A stretch of DNA of 64,000 nt from Ruegeria sp. HKCCD7303 (GTDB lineage Bacteria > Pseudomonadota > Alphaproteobacteria > Rhodobacterales > Rhodobacteraceae), in assembly GCF_013111185.1 (NCBI RefSeq), contig NZ_WVRE01000001.1, positions 372,001 through 436,000 of the forward strand, in the 5' to 3' direction. Both the position numbers and the translations under genes were made by a program. A model generated the notes under the pieces. It was not told where the DNA came from, made no database searches, and worked only from the letters and a program-made list of their open reading frames with translations. Below are positions 16,406 through 26,541 of this stretch, piece by piece. Within the stretch, counting starts at the first letter, position 1. Each line of letters begins with the position of its first letter.

Positions 16406-17749
16406 ATGCAAACTTTCAAACTGAAAAAAGGGTTGGATCTGCCGGTTGAAGGCGCTCCTGACCAGACCATCCATCCGGGGCCGGAGTACAAGACTGTCGG
16501 TGTGTTGGGGGGTGATTATATCGGCCTGAAGCCAAAGATGTTGGTACAGGAAGGCGACGCGGTGCAGCGGGGGGCTCCGTTGTTCTGTCATAAAGATGCG
16601 CCAGACGCGATGATGGTTGCGCCTGTCAGCGGCAAGGTTGTCGCCATCAACCGCGGTGCCCGTCGTGTTCTGCAAAGCGTCGTGATCGAAGTGTCGGACG
16701 CAAATGACACAGGAGTGGATTTCTCTGGCGTCGGCGATGCGGATACGGCTGAGGGCGTGACTGCCAAACTGTGCGCCGCTGGTTTGTGGACCGCGTTTCG
16801 CACACGACCTTATTCGAAAATGCCTGAACCGGGCAGCGCACCGGCTGCGATTTTTGTCACCGCTATGGACAGTGATCCGTTGGCGGCAGATGCGGCGGCT
16901 GTTATTCAAGAAGCATCCGACACGTTCACTGCCGGTCTGAATGCGATCAGCAAGCTGACCGAGGGTGCGACGTACCTCTGCCAAAAAGAGGGTGACGCGA
17001 TCCCCGGCGCAGACGTGAACGGCGTGGAAACCGCAGCATTCTCGGGGCCCCACCCTTCGGGTCTGGCGGGAACCCATATTCATTTTCTTGAACCCCTTAC
17101 GGGCGACAAGCAGGTCTGGACCATCGGCTATCAGGACGTCATTGCCATTGGCCGACTTTTGCTGACTGGTCATCTTGATCCGAACATCGTGGTCGCTCTG
17201 TCTGGTCCGGGGGCGCGTCAGCCACGTCTGGTCCGTACTGTTATGGGCGCATCCACGGATGATCTTACCCGTGACGAGGTGAATGTCGACGGAACTCCTC
17301 GGATCATTTCCGGCTCGATCCTGTCAGGTCAGCACGCAGATGGCCCGACGGCCTATTTGGGTCGTTTCGCACGCCAGATCAGCATTATCCGAGAGGATCA
17401 CGACCAAATTCCGATGGGTTGGATTCGCCCAATGCCCTCGAAATATTCGGTCCAGCCGGTATTGGGATCGGCATTCGCCAAAAAACTGTATGCCTTCACG
17501 TCCAACTTGAATGGTGGACGTCGTGCGATGGTGCCGACCGGAGTGTTCGAAGAGTTGATGCCGCAGGATTACCTGCCCACACAGCTACTGCGCGCCTTGT
17601 TGGTGATGGATACCGACACCGCCCAAGCCTTGGGCGCATTGGAGCTGGATGAAGAGGATCTGGGCCTTGTGGGCTTTGCCTGTCCGGCAAAATATGAATA
17701 CGGGCTGGCGCTGCGCGACTGCCTGACCAAGATTGAAAAGGAGGGCTGA
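16406..17749 (+). CDS. nqrA: Na+-translocating NADH:quinone reductase subunit A
   Basis: Cytosolic-side subunit of the sodium-pumping respiratory complex, about 447 residues, usual family length. N-terminus FKLKKGLDLPVEGAP, then GGDYIGLKPKMLVQEGD and a biotin-carboxyl-carrier-like fold (PVSGKVVAINRG) are typical of NqrA, which contributes to quinone handling. The ATG at 16406 has GGAAG upstream and gives the normal N-terminus; an in-frame start at 16343 adds 21 basic residues without homology. First gene of a tightly packed six-gene operon. Confidence 0.95.
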   Translation: MQTFKLKKGLDLPVEGAPDQTIHPGPEYKTVGVLGGDYIGLKPKMLVQEGDAVQRGAPLFCHKDAPDAMMVAPVSGKVVAINRGARRVLQSVVIEVSDANDTGVDFSGVGDADTAEGVTAKLCAAGLWTAFRTRPYSKMPEPGSAPAAIFVTAMDSDPLAADAAAVIQEASDTFTAGLNAISKLTEGATYLCQKEGDAIPGADVNGVETAAFSGPHPSGLAGTHIHFLEPLTGDKQVWTIGYQDVIAIGRLLLTGHLDPNIVVALSGPGARQPRLVRTVMGASTDDLTRDEVNVDGTPRIISGSILSGQHADGPTAYLGRFARQISIIREDHDQIPMGWIRPMPSKYSVQPVLGSAFAKKLYAFTSNLNGGRRAMVPTGVFEELMPQDYLPTQLLRALLVMDTDTAQALGALELDEEDLGLVGFACPAKYEYGLALRDCLTKIEKEG

Positions 17750-17754
17750 TCCAA

Positions 17755-18963
17755 ATGGGTTTGCGCAGCTTCTTCGATCGGATCGAGCCGAACTTTACCA
17801 AGGGCGGCAAGTACGAAAAGTATTTCCCCATCTACGAGATGGTCGAAAGCTTTATCTACACTCCGAAAACTGTGACCACCGTTGCCCCTCATGCACGGTC
17901 TTACGTGGATATGAAGCGGATCATGACTTATGTCGTGATCGCAACGATCCCCTGTATTCTGTGGGGGATGTACAATACCGGCTACCAAGCCAATTCGGCT
18001 ATTGCCACGCTTGGGCCTGACTCGGCCACTGGTTGGCGTATTGCCATTCTGCAGACATTTGGCATCTCGCTGAACCCGGAAAGCATTTTTGCCAACGTCA
18101 TGCACGGGCTGATGTATTTCCTGCCGATCTACATCGTCACGCTGGTGGCTGGCGGCATTTTCGAGGTTATCTTCGCAACTGTGCGCGGGCATGAGGTGAA
18201 CGAGGGTTTCCTCGTTACATCAATGCTCTACACGCTGATCATGCCTGCAACCACGCCGCTATGGCAGGTCGCATTGGGTATCATCTTCGGGGTCGTGATC
18301 GGTAAGGAAGTGTTTGGTGGAACAGGCAAGAACTTCCTCAACCCAGCGCTGGTTGGCCGGGCTTTCTTGTACTTCGCGTATCCTGCACAGATGTCGGGCG
18401 ATGCAGTTTGGACCCCGGTTGACGGATTCTCGGGCGCAACGGCTCTTGCGGTCTCGGCTGCGGACGGCGTTCAGGCGCTGGCCGCTGAAGGCATCACCTG
18501 GTCAAGCGCGTTCTTGGGCCAGATTCAGGGCAGCTTTGGTGAAACATCGACACTGGCGTGTATGATCGGTCTGGCCTTCCTGCTGACGACAAAGATCGCC
18601 AATTACCGCCTGATTGTAGGCTGTCTGGCCGGAACAATCGGCTTTACCCTGCTGCTGAACCTCATCGGATCGGACACGAACCCGATGTTCGCGATGCCTT
18701 GGTACTGGCACATCGTGCTGGGTGGTTATGCCTTTGGTCTCGCCTTTATGGTGACCGAACCGGTTTCGGCCAGCCATACCAACGTGGGTCGCTATATCTA
18801 TGGCGCGCTGATCGGTGTCATGGTTGTGATGATCCGCGTGATCAATCCGGCTTTCCCCGAAGGTATGATGCTGGCAATTCTGTTCGGAAACGTCTTTGCA
18901 CCGCTGATCGACTATTTCGTTGTTCAGGCCAACATTAAACGGAGGGCGCGTCGCCATGTCTGA
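17755..18963 (+). CDS. nqrB: Na+-translocating NADH:quinone reductase subunit B
   Basis: Membrane subunit of 402 residues with about ten transmembrane segments; it binds riboflavin and covalent FMN and forms the Na+ path. The FMN-attachment motif D223-GFSGA-T229 is intact; T229 corresponds to the phosphoester-linked Thr of Vibrio NqrB and is the substrate of the ApbE encoded at 25201. It follows nqrA by 5 bases and overlaps nqrC by 8. Confidence 0.96.
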   Translation: MGLRSFFDRIEPNFTKGGKYEKYFPIYEMVESFIYTPKTVTTVAPHARSYVDMKRIMTYVVIATIPCILWGMYNTGYQANSAIATLGPDSATGWRIAILQTFGISLNPESIFANVMHGLMYFLPIYIVTLVAGGIFEVIFATVRGHEVNEGFLVTSMLYTLIMPATTPLWQVALGIIFGVVIGKEVFGGTGKNFLNPALVGRAFLYFAYPAQMSGDAVWTPVDGFSGATALAVSAADGVQALAAEGITWSSAFLGQIQGSFGETSTLACMIGLAFLLTTKIANYRLIVGCLAGTIGFTLLLNLIGSDTNPMFAMPWYWHIVLGGYAFGLAFMVTEPVSASHTNVGRYIYGALIGVMVVMIRVINPAFPEGMMLAILFGNVFAPLIDYFVVQANIKRRARRHV

Positions 18964-19783
18964 TACGCAATCCCCTGACAACAACGACGCTCCAAAGGGC
19001 GCGCTGGCCAAGTTTCTGGCAGCTTCGCCAGATTCGGTTGGCAAGACGATCTTCATCGCCGTTGCCGTTTGTCTTGTTGCCTCGATGGTTGTTTCTGCAG
19101 CCGCCGTTAGCCTGCGCCCGGTGCAGGAAACCAACCGACTGAAAGACAAGCAGGTCAACGTTCTGCAAGTCGCGGGCGTTTTTGAACCCGGCATCGATGT
19201 GACCGAAGCGTTTGCCGCCTTTGAGCCGCATGTGCTGGAACTGTCCACCGGCGACTTCGTCGATGATCAGTTCGACCCGGCCACCTTCGACGACATCGCC
19301 GCCGCCAGCGACCCTGAGCTGAGCGTTGCGCTGGACGATGACCCCGCTGGTATTGGTCGCAAGTCGAAATACCGCGTGATCTATCTGCTGCGTGACGACG
19401 CAGGTGATCTGGACAAGGTGATCCTGCCGCTGCACGGCTATGGTTTGTGGTCTACGCTCTACGGATTTATCGCTTTGGAAAACAACGGCAACGATATCTA
19501 CGGTCTGCAATTCTATCAACACGGTGAAACCCCTGGCCTTGGGGCCGAAGTGGACAACCCGCGTTGGAAAGCGCTGTGGAACGGCAAGAAGCTGCGTGAT
19601 GATGCGGGTGATCTGCAAATCACCGTTGCCAAGTCCCAACCTGCTGCCGGACCGGAATTTTACATCGATGCTCTGGCAGGGGCGACACTGACCTCAGTTG
19701 GTGTCGATAACCTGGTGAAATTCTGGATGGGTGACGCGGGCTACGCTCCGTTCCTGGCCAAGCTGCAAGCAGGAGAGTTCTAA
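18956..19783 (+). CDS. nqrC: Na+-translocating NADH:quinone reductase subunit C
   Basis: Subunit carrying a periplasmic covalent FMN, about 275 residues with one N-terminal membrane helix ([20 protein letters not shown]). The flavinylation motif D238-ALAGA-T244 is present; its first small residue is Ala, whereas Vibrio has Ser, which stays within the ApbE consensus. ATG at 18956 with GGAGG 10 bases upstream; an earlier in-frame start at 18920 lies inside nqrB. The stop overlaps the nqrD start (TAATG). Confidence 0.95.
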   Translation: MSDTQSPDNNDAPKGALAKFLAASPDSVGKTIFIAVAVCLVASMVVSAAAVSLRPVQETNRLKDKQVNVLQVAGVFEPGIDVTEAFAAFEPHVLELSTGDFVDDQFDPATFDDIAAASDPELSVALDDDPAGIGRKSKYRVIYLLRDDAGDLDKVILPLHGYGLWSTLYGFIALENNGNDIYGLQFYQHGETPGLGAEVDNPRWKALWNGKKLRDDAGDLQITVAKSQPAAGPEFYIDALAGATLTSVGVDNLVKFWMGDAGYAPFLAKLQAGEF

Positions 19784-20435
19784 TGTCTCAGACCAAGAAA
19801 GAGATGCTGGTCGACCCGCTTGTCGACAACAACCCGATCACGTTGCAGGTGCTGGGCATCTGTTCGGCACTGGCGGTGACCTCGTCGCTGCAGGTGTCGA
19901 TGGTGATGGCGCTGGCGGTTATTTTCGTGACCTCGTTCTCGTCCTTCTTCATCTCGTGCCTGCGCAACCAAATCCCCGGTTCGATCCGGATCATCGTGCA
20001 GATGGTAATCATCGCCTCGCTGGTGATCCTGGTTGACCAGATCCTCAAGGCCTACGCGTTCGAGATCTCGAAAACCCTGTCGGTCTTCGTCGGTCTGATC
20101 ATCACCAACTGTATTGTGATGGGCCGCGCCGAGGCGTTTGCGATGAAGAACCCTCCGGTCGCGTCCTTCATCGACGGGATGGGCAACGGGATGGGCTATG
20201 GCCTGATCCTGCTGTTGGTTGGCTTCATTCGTGAGTTGTTCGGTGCCGGGTCGCTGTTCGGCGTTACCATACTGGAGACCGTCAACAACGGTGGCTGGTA
20301 CGTGCCCAACGGCATGCTGCTTCTGCCACCGTCGGCGTTCTTCATCATCGGTCTGATCATCTGGGCCTTCCGCACATGGAAGCCGAACCAGGTGGAAGAG
20401 CGTGAATACAAAATTCAGCAGGTAGAGGCCCACTG

Positions 20436-20436
<1 letters not shown>
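19783..20436 (+). CDS. nqrD: Na+-translocating NADH:quinone reductase subunit D
   Basis: Integral membrane subunit of 217 residues, six predicted helices. C27 (LGICSALAV) and C110 (ITNCIVMGR) match the conserved cysteines that, with two from NqrE, hold the intramembrane [2Fe-2S] cluster. Starts by one-base overlap with the nqrC stop and ends with a one-base overlap into nqrE (TGATG). Confidence 0.96.
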
Positions 20437-21044
<608 letters not shown>

Positions 21045-21054
21045 GGAGGCGTCA

Positions 21055-22278
21055 ATGGAAACCTTTACCCTAGGCGTAGCTCTTTTCACGGTCATCGTTC
21101 TGGCACTGGTGGCCGTCATCATGGCCGCCCGGTCCAAGCTGGTGTCGACCGGCAACGTGAACATCACAATCAACGGCGAAAAAACCATTTCCGTACCCGC
21201 AGGCGGCAAATTGCTGCAAACGCTGGCGGCCGAAAAGCTTTTTGTTCCTTCGGCTTGCGGCGGCGGTGGCACCTGCGCGCAATGTCGGGTGCGCGTGCAT
21301 TCTGGTGGTGGGTCGATCCTGCCCACTGAGGAAAGCCATATTACCAAACGCGAAGCCTCGTGCGGTGACCGACTGTCCTGTCAGGTGGCCGTGAAACAGG
21401 ATATGGACATCGAAGTCCCCGAAGAGGTCTTTGGCGTCAAGAAATGGGAATGCACCGTGCGTTCGAACGAGAACGTGGCGACCTTCATCAAGGCGTTGAC
21501 GCTTGATCTGCCGGAAGGCGAGGACGTGAACTTCCGCGCGGGTGGCTACATTCAGATTGAAGCCCCTGCACATCAGTTGAAATACACCGATTTCGATGTG
21601 GAAGAGGAATACCGCGAGGATTGGGATCGCTTCAATCTGTGGCAGTATGAGTCGGTTGTCGCGGAACCGATCGAACGGGCCTATTCGATGGCCAACTACC
21701 CGGATGAAAAAGGCATGATCATGCTGAACGTCCGTGTGGCTTCGCCGCCTCCGGGCTCGGAAGGCATCCCGCCGGGTCAGATGTCATCCTACATCTTCAA
21801 CCTGAAACCGGGTGACAAGGTTACAATCTCGGGCCCGTTTGGCGAGTTCTTCGCGCGTGAGACCCAAAAAGAGATGGTGTTCATCGGTGGTGGTGCCGGC
21901 ATGGCCCCCATGCGAAGCCACATCTTCGACCAACTCAAGCGCCTTGAAAACCGCGATCGCAAGATCAGCTTCTGGTATGGCGCGCGGTCGAAGAAAGAGA
22001 TGTTCTTTGTCGAGGATTTCGACCAACTGGCCGAAGAGTTCGACAATTTCGAATGGCATGTCGCGCTTTCGGATGCGCAGCCCGAGGATGACTGGAAAGG
22101 CTATACCGGATTCATCCATAACGTCCTGTTCGAAGAATACCTCAAGAACCATCCCGCGCCAGAAGACTGCGAGTTCTACATGTGTGGTCCGCCCATCATG
22201 AACCAGTCGGTCATCAACATGCTGCTGGATCTGGGCGTGGACCGAGAAGACATCATGCTGGACGATTTCGGCGGTTAA
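21055..22278 (+). CDS. nqrF: Na+-translocating NADH:quinone reductase subunit F
   Basis: NADH-oxidising entry subunit of 407 residues. One N-terminal membrane helix is followed by a ferredoxin-type [2Fe-2S] domain with C68, C74, C77 and C109 ([11 protein letters not shown], then LSCQ), an FAD-binding reductase domain (RAYSMANYP) and an NADH-binding domain ([12 protein letters not shown], then MCGPP). All cofactor motifs are intact. ATG has AAGGAGG 5 bases upstream. Last gene of the operon before a strong terminator. Confidence 0.97.
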   Translation: METFTLGVALFTVIVLALVAVIMAARSKLVSTGNVNITINGEKTISVPAGGKLLQTLAAEKLFVPSACGGGGTCAQCRVRVHSGGGSILPTEESHITKREASCGDRLSCQVAVKQDMDIEVPEEVFGVKKWECTVRSNENVATFIKALTLDLPEGEDVNFRAGGYIQIEAPAHQLKYTDFDVEEEYREDWDRFNLWQYESVVAEPIERAYSMANYPDEKGMIMLNVRVASPPPGSEGIPPGQMSSYIFNLKPGDKVTISGPFGEFFARETQKEMVFIGGGAGMAPMRSHIFDQLKRLENRDRKISFWYGARSKKEMFFVEDFDQLAEEFDNFEWHVALSDAQPEDDWKGYTGFIHNVLFEEYLKNHPAPEDCEFYMCGPPIMNQSVINMLLDLGVDREDIMLDDFGG

Positions 22279-22287
22279 AAACAGAAA

Positions 22288-22315
22288 AACCGGCGCAGAC
22301 AGCGCCGGTTTTTTT
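22288..22315 (+). terminator. Intrinsic terminator of the nqr operon
   Basis: AACCGGCGC (22288-22296) and GCGCCGGTT (22302-22310) form a perfect stem with a 5-base loop, followed by a T-run. It sits 10 bases after the nqrF stop. The A-run on the other side may let it serve the convergent epimerase gene too. Confidence 0.9.
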
Positions 22316-22335
22316 CATTCAACTTTTAGAAAACG

Positions 22336-23349
22336 CTATTTTCCGTAGTAATCCCGATACCAGGAAACGAACTGGGCTATGCCATCCTTAAGGGCTGTCT
22401 GTGGACGGTAATTGGTCAGCCGCTGTAACAGACGGTTGTCAGCCCATGTCGCATGAACGTCGCCCATTTGCATCGGCATAAAGTTCTTGATCGCCTTCTG
22501 TCCAACCGCCTCTTCGATGGCTTCGATGAAGTCCATCAGACGCACTTTGTCGCCATTTCCGATATTGACGATGCGATAGGGCGCAACCGGTGAAAGGCTA
22601 TCGCCATCCTCGATGTCTTCACGGCTGGCAGGCCGGACCGGGGGCACATCGATCAGCAATCTGATCCCGCGCACCAAATCTTCAACATGGGTGAAGTCCC
22701 GATACATGTCTCCGTGATTGTAAATGTCAATCGGACGGCCTTCGAGAATGGCGGCCACAAACTTGAAATAGGCCAGATCAGGCCGACCCCAGGTGCCATA
22801 GACCGTAAAGAACCGAAACATCGTGGTCGGCAGATTCCACAGATGCGCATAGGAATGCCCCATCGCCTCATTCGCCTTTTTGGTGGCAGAGTAGATGGTC
22901 AATTGCGTGTCTGCTTTTTCCGTTTCGGTAAAAGGCATCTCTTCGTTTGCGCCATAGATTGACGAGGTCGAAGCCATCAACAGATGCTCGACCTCATGCC
23001 GGCGCGCGATTTCCATCACGTTGAACGTGCCAACAACATTCGATTCGATGTAACTACGGGGGTGCTCAAGGCTGTGCCGTACTCCGGCTTGGGCCGCCAG
23101 ATGGACAATGAAATCGGGCCGAAATTCCTCCGCCACCTGCACCAGCCGGTCATAGTTTTCCAATCGATCCTCGGTCGCGGTAAAGCCAGGAGTTTGTAGC
23201 AGGATCTGATGCCTACGTTGTTTAAGCGTTACATCGTAATAGTCGGTCATCCCATCATAGCCATGCACCCGAAACCCTTCTGCAAGAAGCAGCTTGGCCA
23301 GATGGAACCCAATGAACCCCGCAGAGCCAGTAATTAAAACCCGTTTCAT
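22336..23349 (-). CDS. NAD-dependent epimerase, UDP-glucuronate 4-epimerase type
   Basis: Short-chain dehydrogenase-like nucleotide-sugar epimerase, about 337 residues; probably interconverts UDP-glucuronate and UDP-galacturonate for envelope polysaccharide. NAD-binding GSAGFIGFHLAK is at the N-terminus and catalytic Tyr/Lys are in YSATKKANE; the insert between them is of the GalE-like extended family. ATG at 23349 has GAGGG 4 bases upstream; a GTG 21 bases earlier is less likely. Convergent with nqrF. Exact substrate is inferred from family likeness. Confidence 0.87.
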   Translation of the reverse strand: MKRVLITGSAGFIGFHLAKLLLAEGFRVHGYDGMTDYYDVTLKQRRHQILLQTPGFTATEDRLENYDRLVQVAEEFRPDFIVHLAAQAGVRHSLEHPRSYIESNVVGTFNVMEIARRHEVEHLLMASTSSIYGANEEMPFTETEKADTQLTIYSATKKANEAMGHSYAHLWNLPTTMFRFFTVYGTWGRPDLAYFKFVAAILEGRPIDIYNHGDMYRDFTHVEDLVRGIRLLIDVPPVRPASREDIEDGDSLSPVAPYRIVNIGNGDKVRLMDFIEAIEEAVGQKAIKNFMPMQMGDVHATWADNRLLQRLTNYRPQTALKDGIAQFVSWYRDYYGK

Positions 23350-23532
23350 AAAACCCTCAGAACGCACCACGAAATCATCGTTGATCGAGAGACTTTTTTC
23401 GTGTCTGAGATCAACGTTTTTCGACCACTTTGAAGATCATATCGGACAACTCGAGGGCGTTGGTCAACACTTTGCCTGTACAATCAGATGTTCATTGCCG
23501 CCATTTGCTCAGAAGGGTAGGGATCAGGGCGC

Positions 23533-24297
23533 ATGGTTACGAAATGGATCAAATCGCGTTTCACCCGTTCGGCGGGTCCAGCGAGCGACACGGTGTCTTG
23601 CGACATCTCCCCCGGCACGCGTGTGACGGCGGTGGGCGATATTCATGGCCGTCTGGATCTGCTGCACGCGCTTTTGCCTCGTCTGGACGATCAAAATCCA
23701 TTGGTTTTTGTTGGCGACTATATCGATCGTGGTCCGAACAGTGCTCATGTTTTGCGCCATTTGCTTCATCTGAGCCAAGCGTCAGGTGGACGAGTTCATT
23801 GCCTTCTTGGCAACCACGAAGAGATGCTGTTGCGTTTTGTAGATGCCCCAGAGGAATACGCCCCGATTTGGTTTCGAAATGGAGGCGTACAAACGCTTGC
23901 CTCATTCGGCCTCAAGCTGACCCCAGACAAAGAAGACACTCAGCAAGCGAAAGAATTGGCAGATGGCCTGCGTCAAGCGATGGGTCAAACTCTGCTTAAC
24001 TGGCTGTCCGACCGACCGCTGACCTGGACCAGTGGAAACGCTACCTTTGTTCACGCAGCGTTGGACCCACGCCAATCGCTCGAAGCCCAGGATCGCCAGA
24101 TTTGTCTTTGGGGACATCCAATGTTCCCAAGACTGCCGCGCAGCGACGGGCAATGGGTGGTGCACGGCCACACAATCGTAGATCACCCCCGTGTCAGAAA
24201 CAGGGTATTGTCAATTGACACGGGCGCTTTTGCCTCGGGCCGACTCACGGCAGCTGAAATTCAGGACGGCAGTATCAGGTTCATTTCGACTGGCTGA
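23533..24297 (+). CDS. Metallophosphoesterase, PrpA/ApaH-like serine/threonine phosphatase
   Basis: Cytosolic two-metal phosphatase, 254 residues. The PPP-family signature blocks are in order: GDIHGRLDLL, GDYIDRGPNS, GNHEEML and a late VHGHT. These supply all metal ligands. Homologues dephosphorylate proteins or cleave diadenosine tetraphosphate; the specificity is not readable. Divergent from the epimerase gene across 183 bases and convergent with the CBS gene, the two stops being 2 bases apart. Confidence 0.9.
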   Translation: MVTKWIKSRFTRSAGPASDTVSCDISPGTRVTAVGDIHGRLDLLHALLPRLDDQNPLVFVGDYIDRGPNSAHVLRHLLHLSQASGGRVHCLLGNHEEMLLRFVDAPEEYAPIWFRNGGVQTLASFGLKLTPDKEDTQQAKELADGLRQAMGQTLLNWLSDRPLTWTSGNATFVHAALDPRQSLEAQDRQICLWGHPMFPRLPRSDGQWVVHGHTIVDHPRVRNRVLSIDTGAFASGRLTAAEIQDGSIRFISTG

Positions 24298-24299
24298 CC

Positions 24300-24824
24300 T
24301 TAGCCGACGATCATCTGCTTCATGCGCAAGGCTTCATATTCCAGTTCTTTCAGGCGGAAATGAACGACGTCTCCGATAGTGATAACGCCACACAATTTGC
24401 CGTCACGCAGCACGGGCATATGACGAAAACGACCTTCGGTCATAGTTTTTAGAACGTCGTTCAGAAGATCGTCGGTTGTACAGGTCTTGACCTCTTTGGT
24501 CATCAGATCTTCGACGGATTGAGGTAAGGTCTGTCCGGGTGTATCCGCCATACGCCGCACGATGTCGCGCTCTGACAGAATGCCTTGCAACGCACCGTTC
24601 TGATCCGTCACCAAGACGGCACCGATCCGCTTTTCCTTGAGAATGTTGACGACAGAATGAATCGTCTCGTTGGGGCGGACGGAAAACACATCGCCCCCTT
24701 TGCCCTCAAGCAGTTTGGACACTGCTGTCTTTGACTGCGCAAGATTGGACCCGGTCGTTTGGCTGTACGTTGTCTTTTCCTCTTTGTCACCGCGCATCGG
24801 TGCCTGGTACGAGGTTGGGGCCAT
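24300..24824 (-). CDS. CBS domain pair protein
   Basis: About 174 residues: a short N-terminal stretch, then two CBS domains (IHSVVNILKEKRIGAVLVTD, then GILSERDIVRR; and VEDLMTKEVKTCTTDDLLND, then GRFRHMPVLRD and GVITIGDVV). Stand-alone CBS pairs sense adenosyl ligands such as ATP/AMP/NADH and regulate partners. The ATG at 24824 has a perfect AAGGAG 7 bases upstream, preferred over an in-frame start at 24851. Partner unknown. Confidence 0.88.
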   Translation of the reverse strand: MAPTSYQAPMRGDKEEKTTYSQTTGSNLAQSKTAVSKLLEGKGGDVFSVRPNETIHSVVNILKEKRIGAVLVTDQNGALQGILSERDIVRRMADTPGQTLPQSVEDLMTKEVKTCTTDDLLNDVLKTMTEGRFRHMPVLRDGKLCGVITIGDVVHFRLKELEYEALRMKQMIVG

Positions 24825-24948
24825 GGGCAATCTCCTTCTTCGATCTTGCAATATCTTTCCCTTTCACCTTAGCGCAGCTAAATGACCTGTATAGGGTGCA
24901 ATTGCTCGAATAAGTGGATTCCGTGGTCAGCAAAGGACGATCAGGCTT

Positions 24949-25134
24949 GTGAGTGAACTCTACCTTACCCCTCCGGTGGCCGCTTTGATATTCTTTGCGG
25001 TTGTCGTATGCGGTCACAACTTTCGCATGGCCTGGAAACAACAGGCCCCGGGGTGGCAGAAGCGAGCGTGGCTGTTCGGAGTTCCGGCTGGGGTTGGGCT
25101 TTTGGCATTAGGTTTTCTGCCGTTAAAGCTGTGA
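24949..25134 (+). CDS. Small membrane protein, unknown
   Basis: 61 residues with two hydrophobic segments (VAALIFFAVVVCGHNF; FGVPAGVGLLALGFLPL) and a basic loop (WKQQAPGWQKR) between them. GTG start with AAAGGA about 11 bases upstream. It lies 66 bases before apbE in the same direction and may be co-transcribed with it. I do not recognise the family. Coding status rests on the membrane-protein character and position. Confidence 0.55.
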   Translation: MSELYLTPPVAALIFFAVVVCGHNFRMAWKQQAPGWQKRAWLFGVPAGVGLLALGFLPLKL

Positions 25135-25200
25135 TGCCGATTTGACTCTGACAAGGGTCACTGGCATATGCCGGGCACAGAAAATCCCGGAGCTCGCCCC

Positions 25201-26226
25201 ATGCGTCTTTTGCCTTTTGTGGCCCTTGTTGCCCTTCTTTCCGGCTGCTTTTTGGACAAAGAGCCCGAAGTGGTCCGGTTGTCCGGTGAAACGATGGGGA
25301 CAACCTTCAATATCACTGCCATAGGCGAAGATCTGGACGAGGCCAAACTTGCGGCCTCGGTCGATGAGACATTGGCTGAAGTCAACGCGAAGATGTCGAA
25401 CTGGGATCCGAATTCCGAGGTCTCTGTCTTTTCGGCGTCGGCCAGTACAGATCCAATGACTATCTCAAACGAATTCGCTTTGGTCATCGCTGCTGCCAAC
25501 GACGTGCACGAAAGGACCGGTGGCACTTTCGATGTGACGCTTGGCCCACTGATCGAACTATGGGGGTTTGGCCCTCGTAAGCCCGAAGATCCGGTGCCGT
25601 CTGATACTGACATCCAGGCCGCGTTAAACAGCGTTGGCCAAAGCCGTCTGCTGACGCTGGATACCGAAGCCGGAACTCTGGCGAAATCTGACGCCAGGGT
25701 CGGTATCAACCTGTCTGCAATTGCCAAGGGATATGGCATCGATGCGGTTGCCGAAACCTTAAGAGACGCCGGAATCGCGAATTATCTGGTTGAGATTGGT
25801 GGTGATTTGGTCGCCATGGGTCAGAACGAAAAGGGTGAAGCCTGGCGGATCGGCATCGAAAAACCCGAAACGGGCAGTCAGAGCATTCAGCTGATCGTGT
25901 CAGTGAATGACCTGGGCATGGCAAGCTCGGGCGACTACAAGAATTTCTTCGAACAAGACGGCGTGCGCTATTCGCATATCATCGATCCGACGACGGGACG
26001 CCCGATTACGCACCGGACAACCTCTGTCACTGTTTTGGCCGAGAACGCGATGATGGCCGATGCCTGGGCCACCGCGATGCTGGCCTTGGGTCAGGAAAAG
26101 GGCCTGAAACTGGCGGAAGAGCATAAACTTGCCGTGTATTTCATCTCGCGGGATGTGACAGGCGGTGAAGAAGCTTATATTACTGCCCATAGCACCGCGT
26201 TCAAAAACGCGCTGGAATCGAACTGA
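25201..26226 (+). CDS. apbE: FAD:protein FMN transferase
   Basis: Periplasmic lipoprotein flavin transferase, about 341 residues; it attaches FMN to threonines in D-x-x-(S/A)-G-A-T motifs, here most likely NqrB T229 and NqrC T244. A lipobox LLSGC follows a short signal peptide. ApbE motifs: GETMGTTFNIT, the NLSAIAKGYGID block, DLVAMG, and HIIDPTTGRPI. ATG at 25201 has GGAG 8 bases upstream; an upstream in-frame ATG at 25168 would spoil the signal peptide. Followed after 14 bases by nqrM. Confidence 0.93.
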   Translation: MRLLPFVALVALLSGCFLDKEPEVVRLSGETMGTTFNITAIGEDLDEAKLAASVDETLAEVNAKMSNWDPNSEVSVFSASASTDPMTISNEFALVIAAANDVHERTGGTFDVTLGPLIELWGFGPRKPEDPVPSDTDIQAALNSVGQSRLLTLDTEAGTLAKSDARVGINLSAIAKGYGIDAVAETLRDAGIANYLVEIGGDLVAMGQNEKGEAWRIGIEKPETGSQSIQLIVSVNDLGMASSGDYKNFFEQDGVRYSHIIDPTTGRPITHRTTSVTVLAENAMMADAWATAMLALGQEKGLKLAEEHKLAVYFISRDVTGGEEAYITAHSTAFKNALESN

Positions 26227-26240
26227 CTGGTGGAGCTGAG

Positions 26241-26477
26241 ATGAGCACTTTTATTCTGGCTTTTATTCTTCTCGCCCTCGTCATGGTGGGTATGTCACTC
26301 GGCGTCATGTTGATGGGAAAGACCATCAAAGGCAGCTGTGGTGGTCTGAATGCAATCTCGGGTGCTGATAAATGCGTTGTCTGCCAAAAGGACGTGGATC
26401 CCAACAGCCCGTTGCGCGATCAGTTGCAATGCAAGCGCGCCAAGAAGATGCTGGAGCAGATGGAGCGTCAGGCCTGA
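26241..26477 (+). CDS. nqrM: Na+-NQR maturation protein NqrM
   Basis: 78-residue protein with one N-terminal membrane helix and four cysteines, C33, C45, C48 and C64 (GSCGGLN, KCVVCQKD, LQCKRA). This is the arrangement of NqrM, which is needed in Vibrio to deliver iron for the NqrD/NqrE cluster. Clustered with apbE, the other Nqr maturation factor, about 3 kb from the structural operon. Confidence 0.92.
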   Translation: MSTFILAFILLALVMVGMSLGVMLMGKTIKGSCGGLNAISGADKCVVCQKDVDPNSPLRDQLQCKRAKKMLEQMERQA

Positions 26478-26541
26478 AGCAAAGTTTTGCTTCGCACTGC
26501 GGACGGAAATGGCTAACTAGGTCTCCATAAGGTTTGGGGGC

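Noticed and set aside
16169-17173. 334-codon minus frame opposite nqrA
   Set aside because: Antisense to a clear conserved gene; His/Arg-rich shadow composition.
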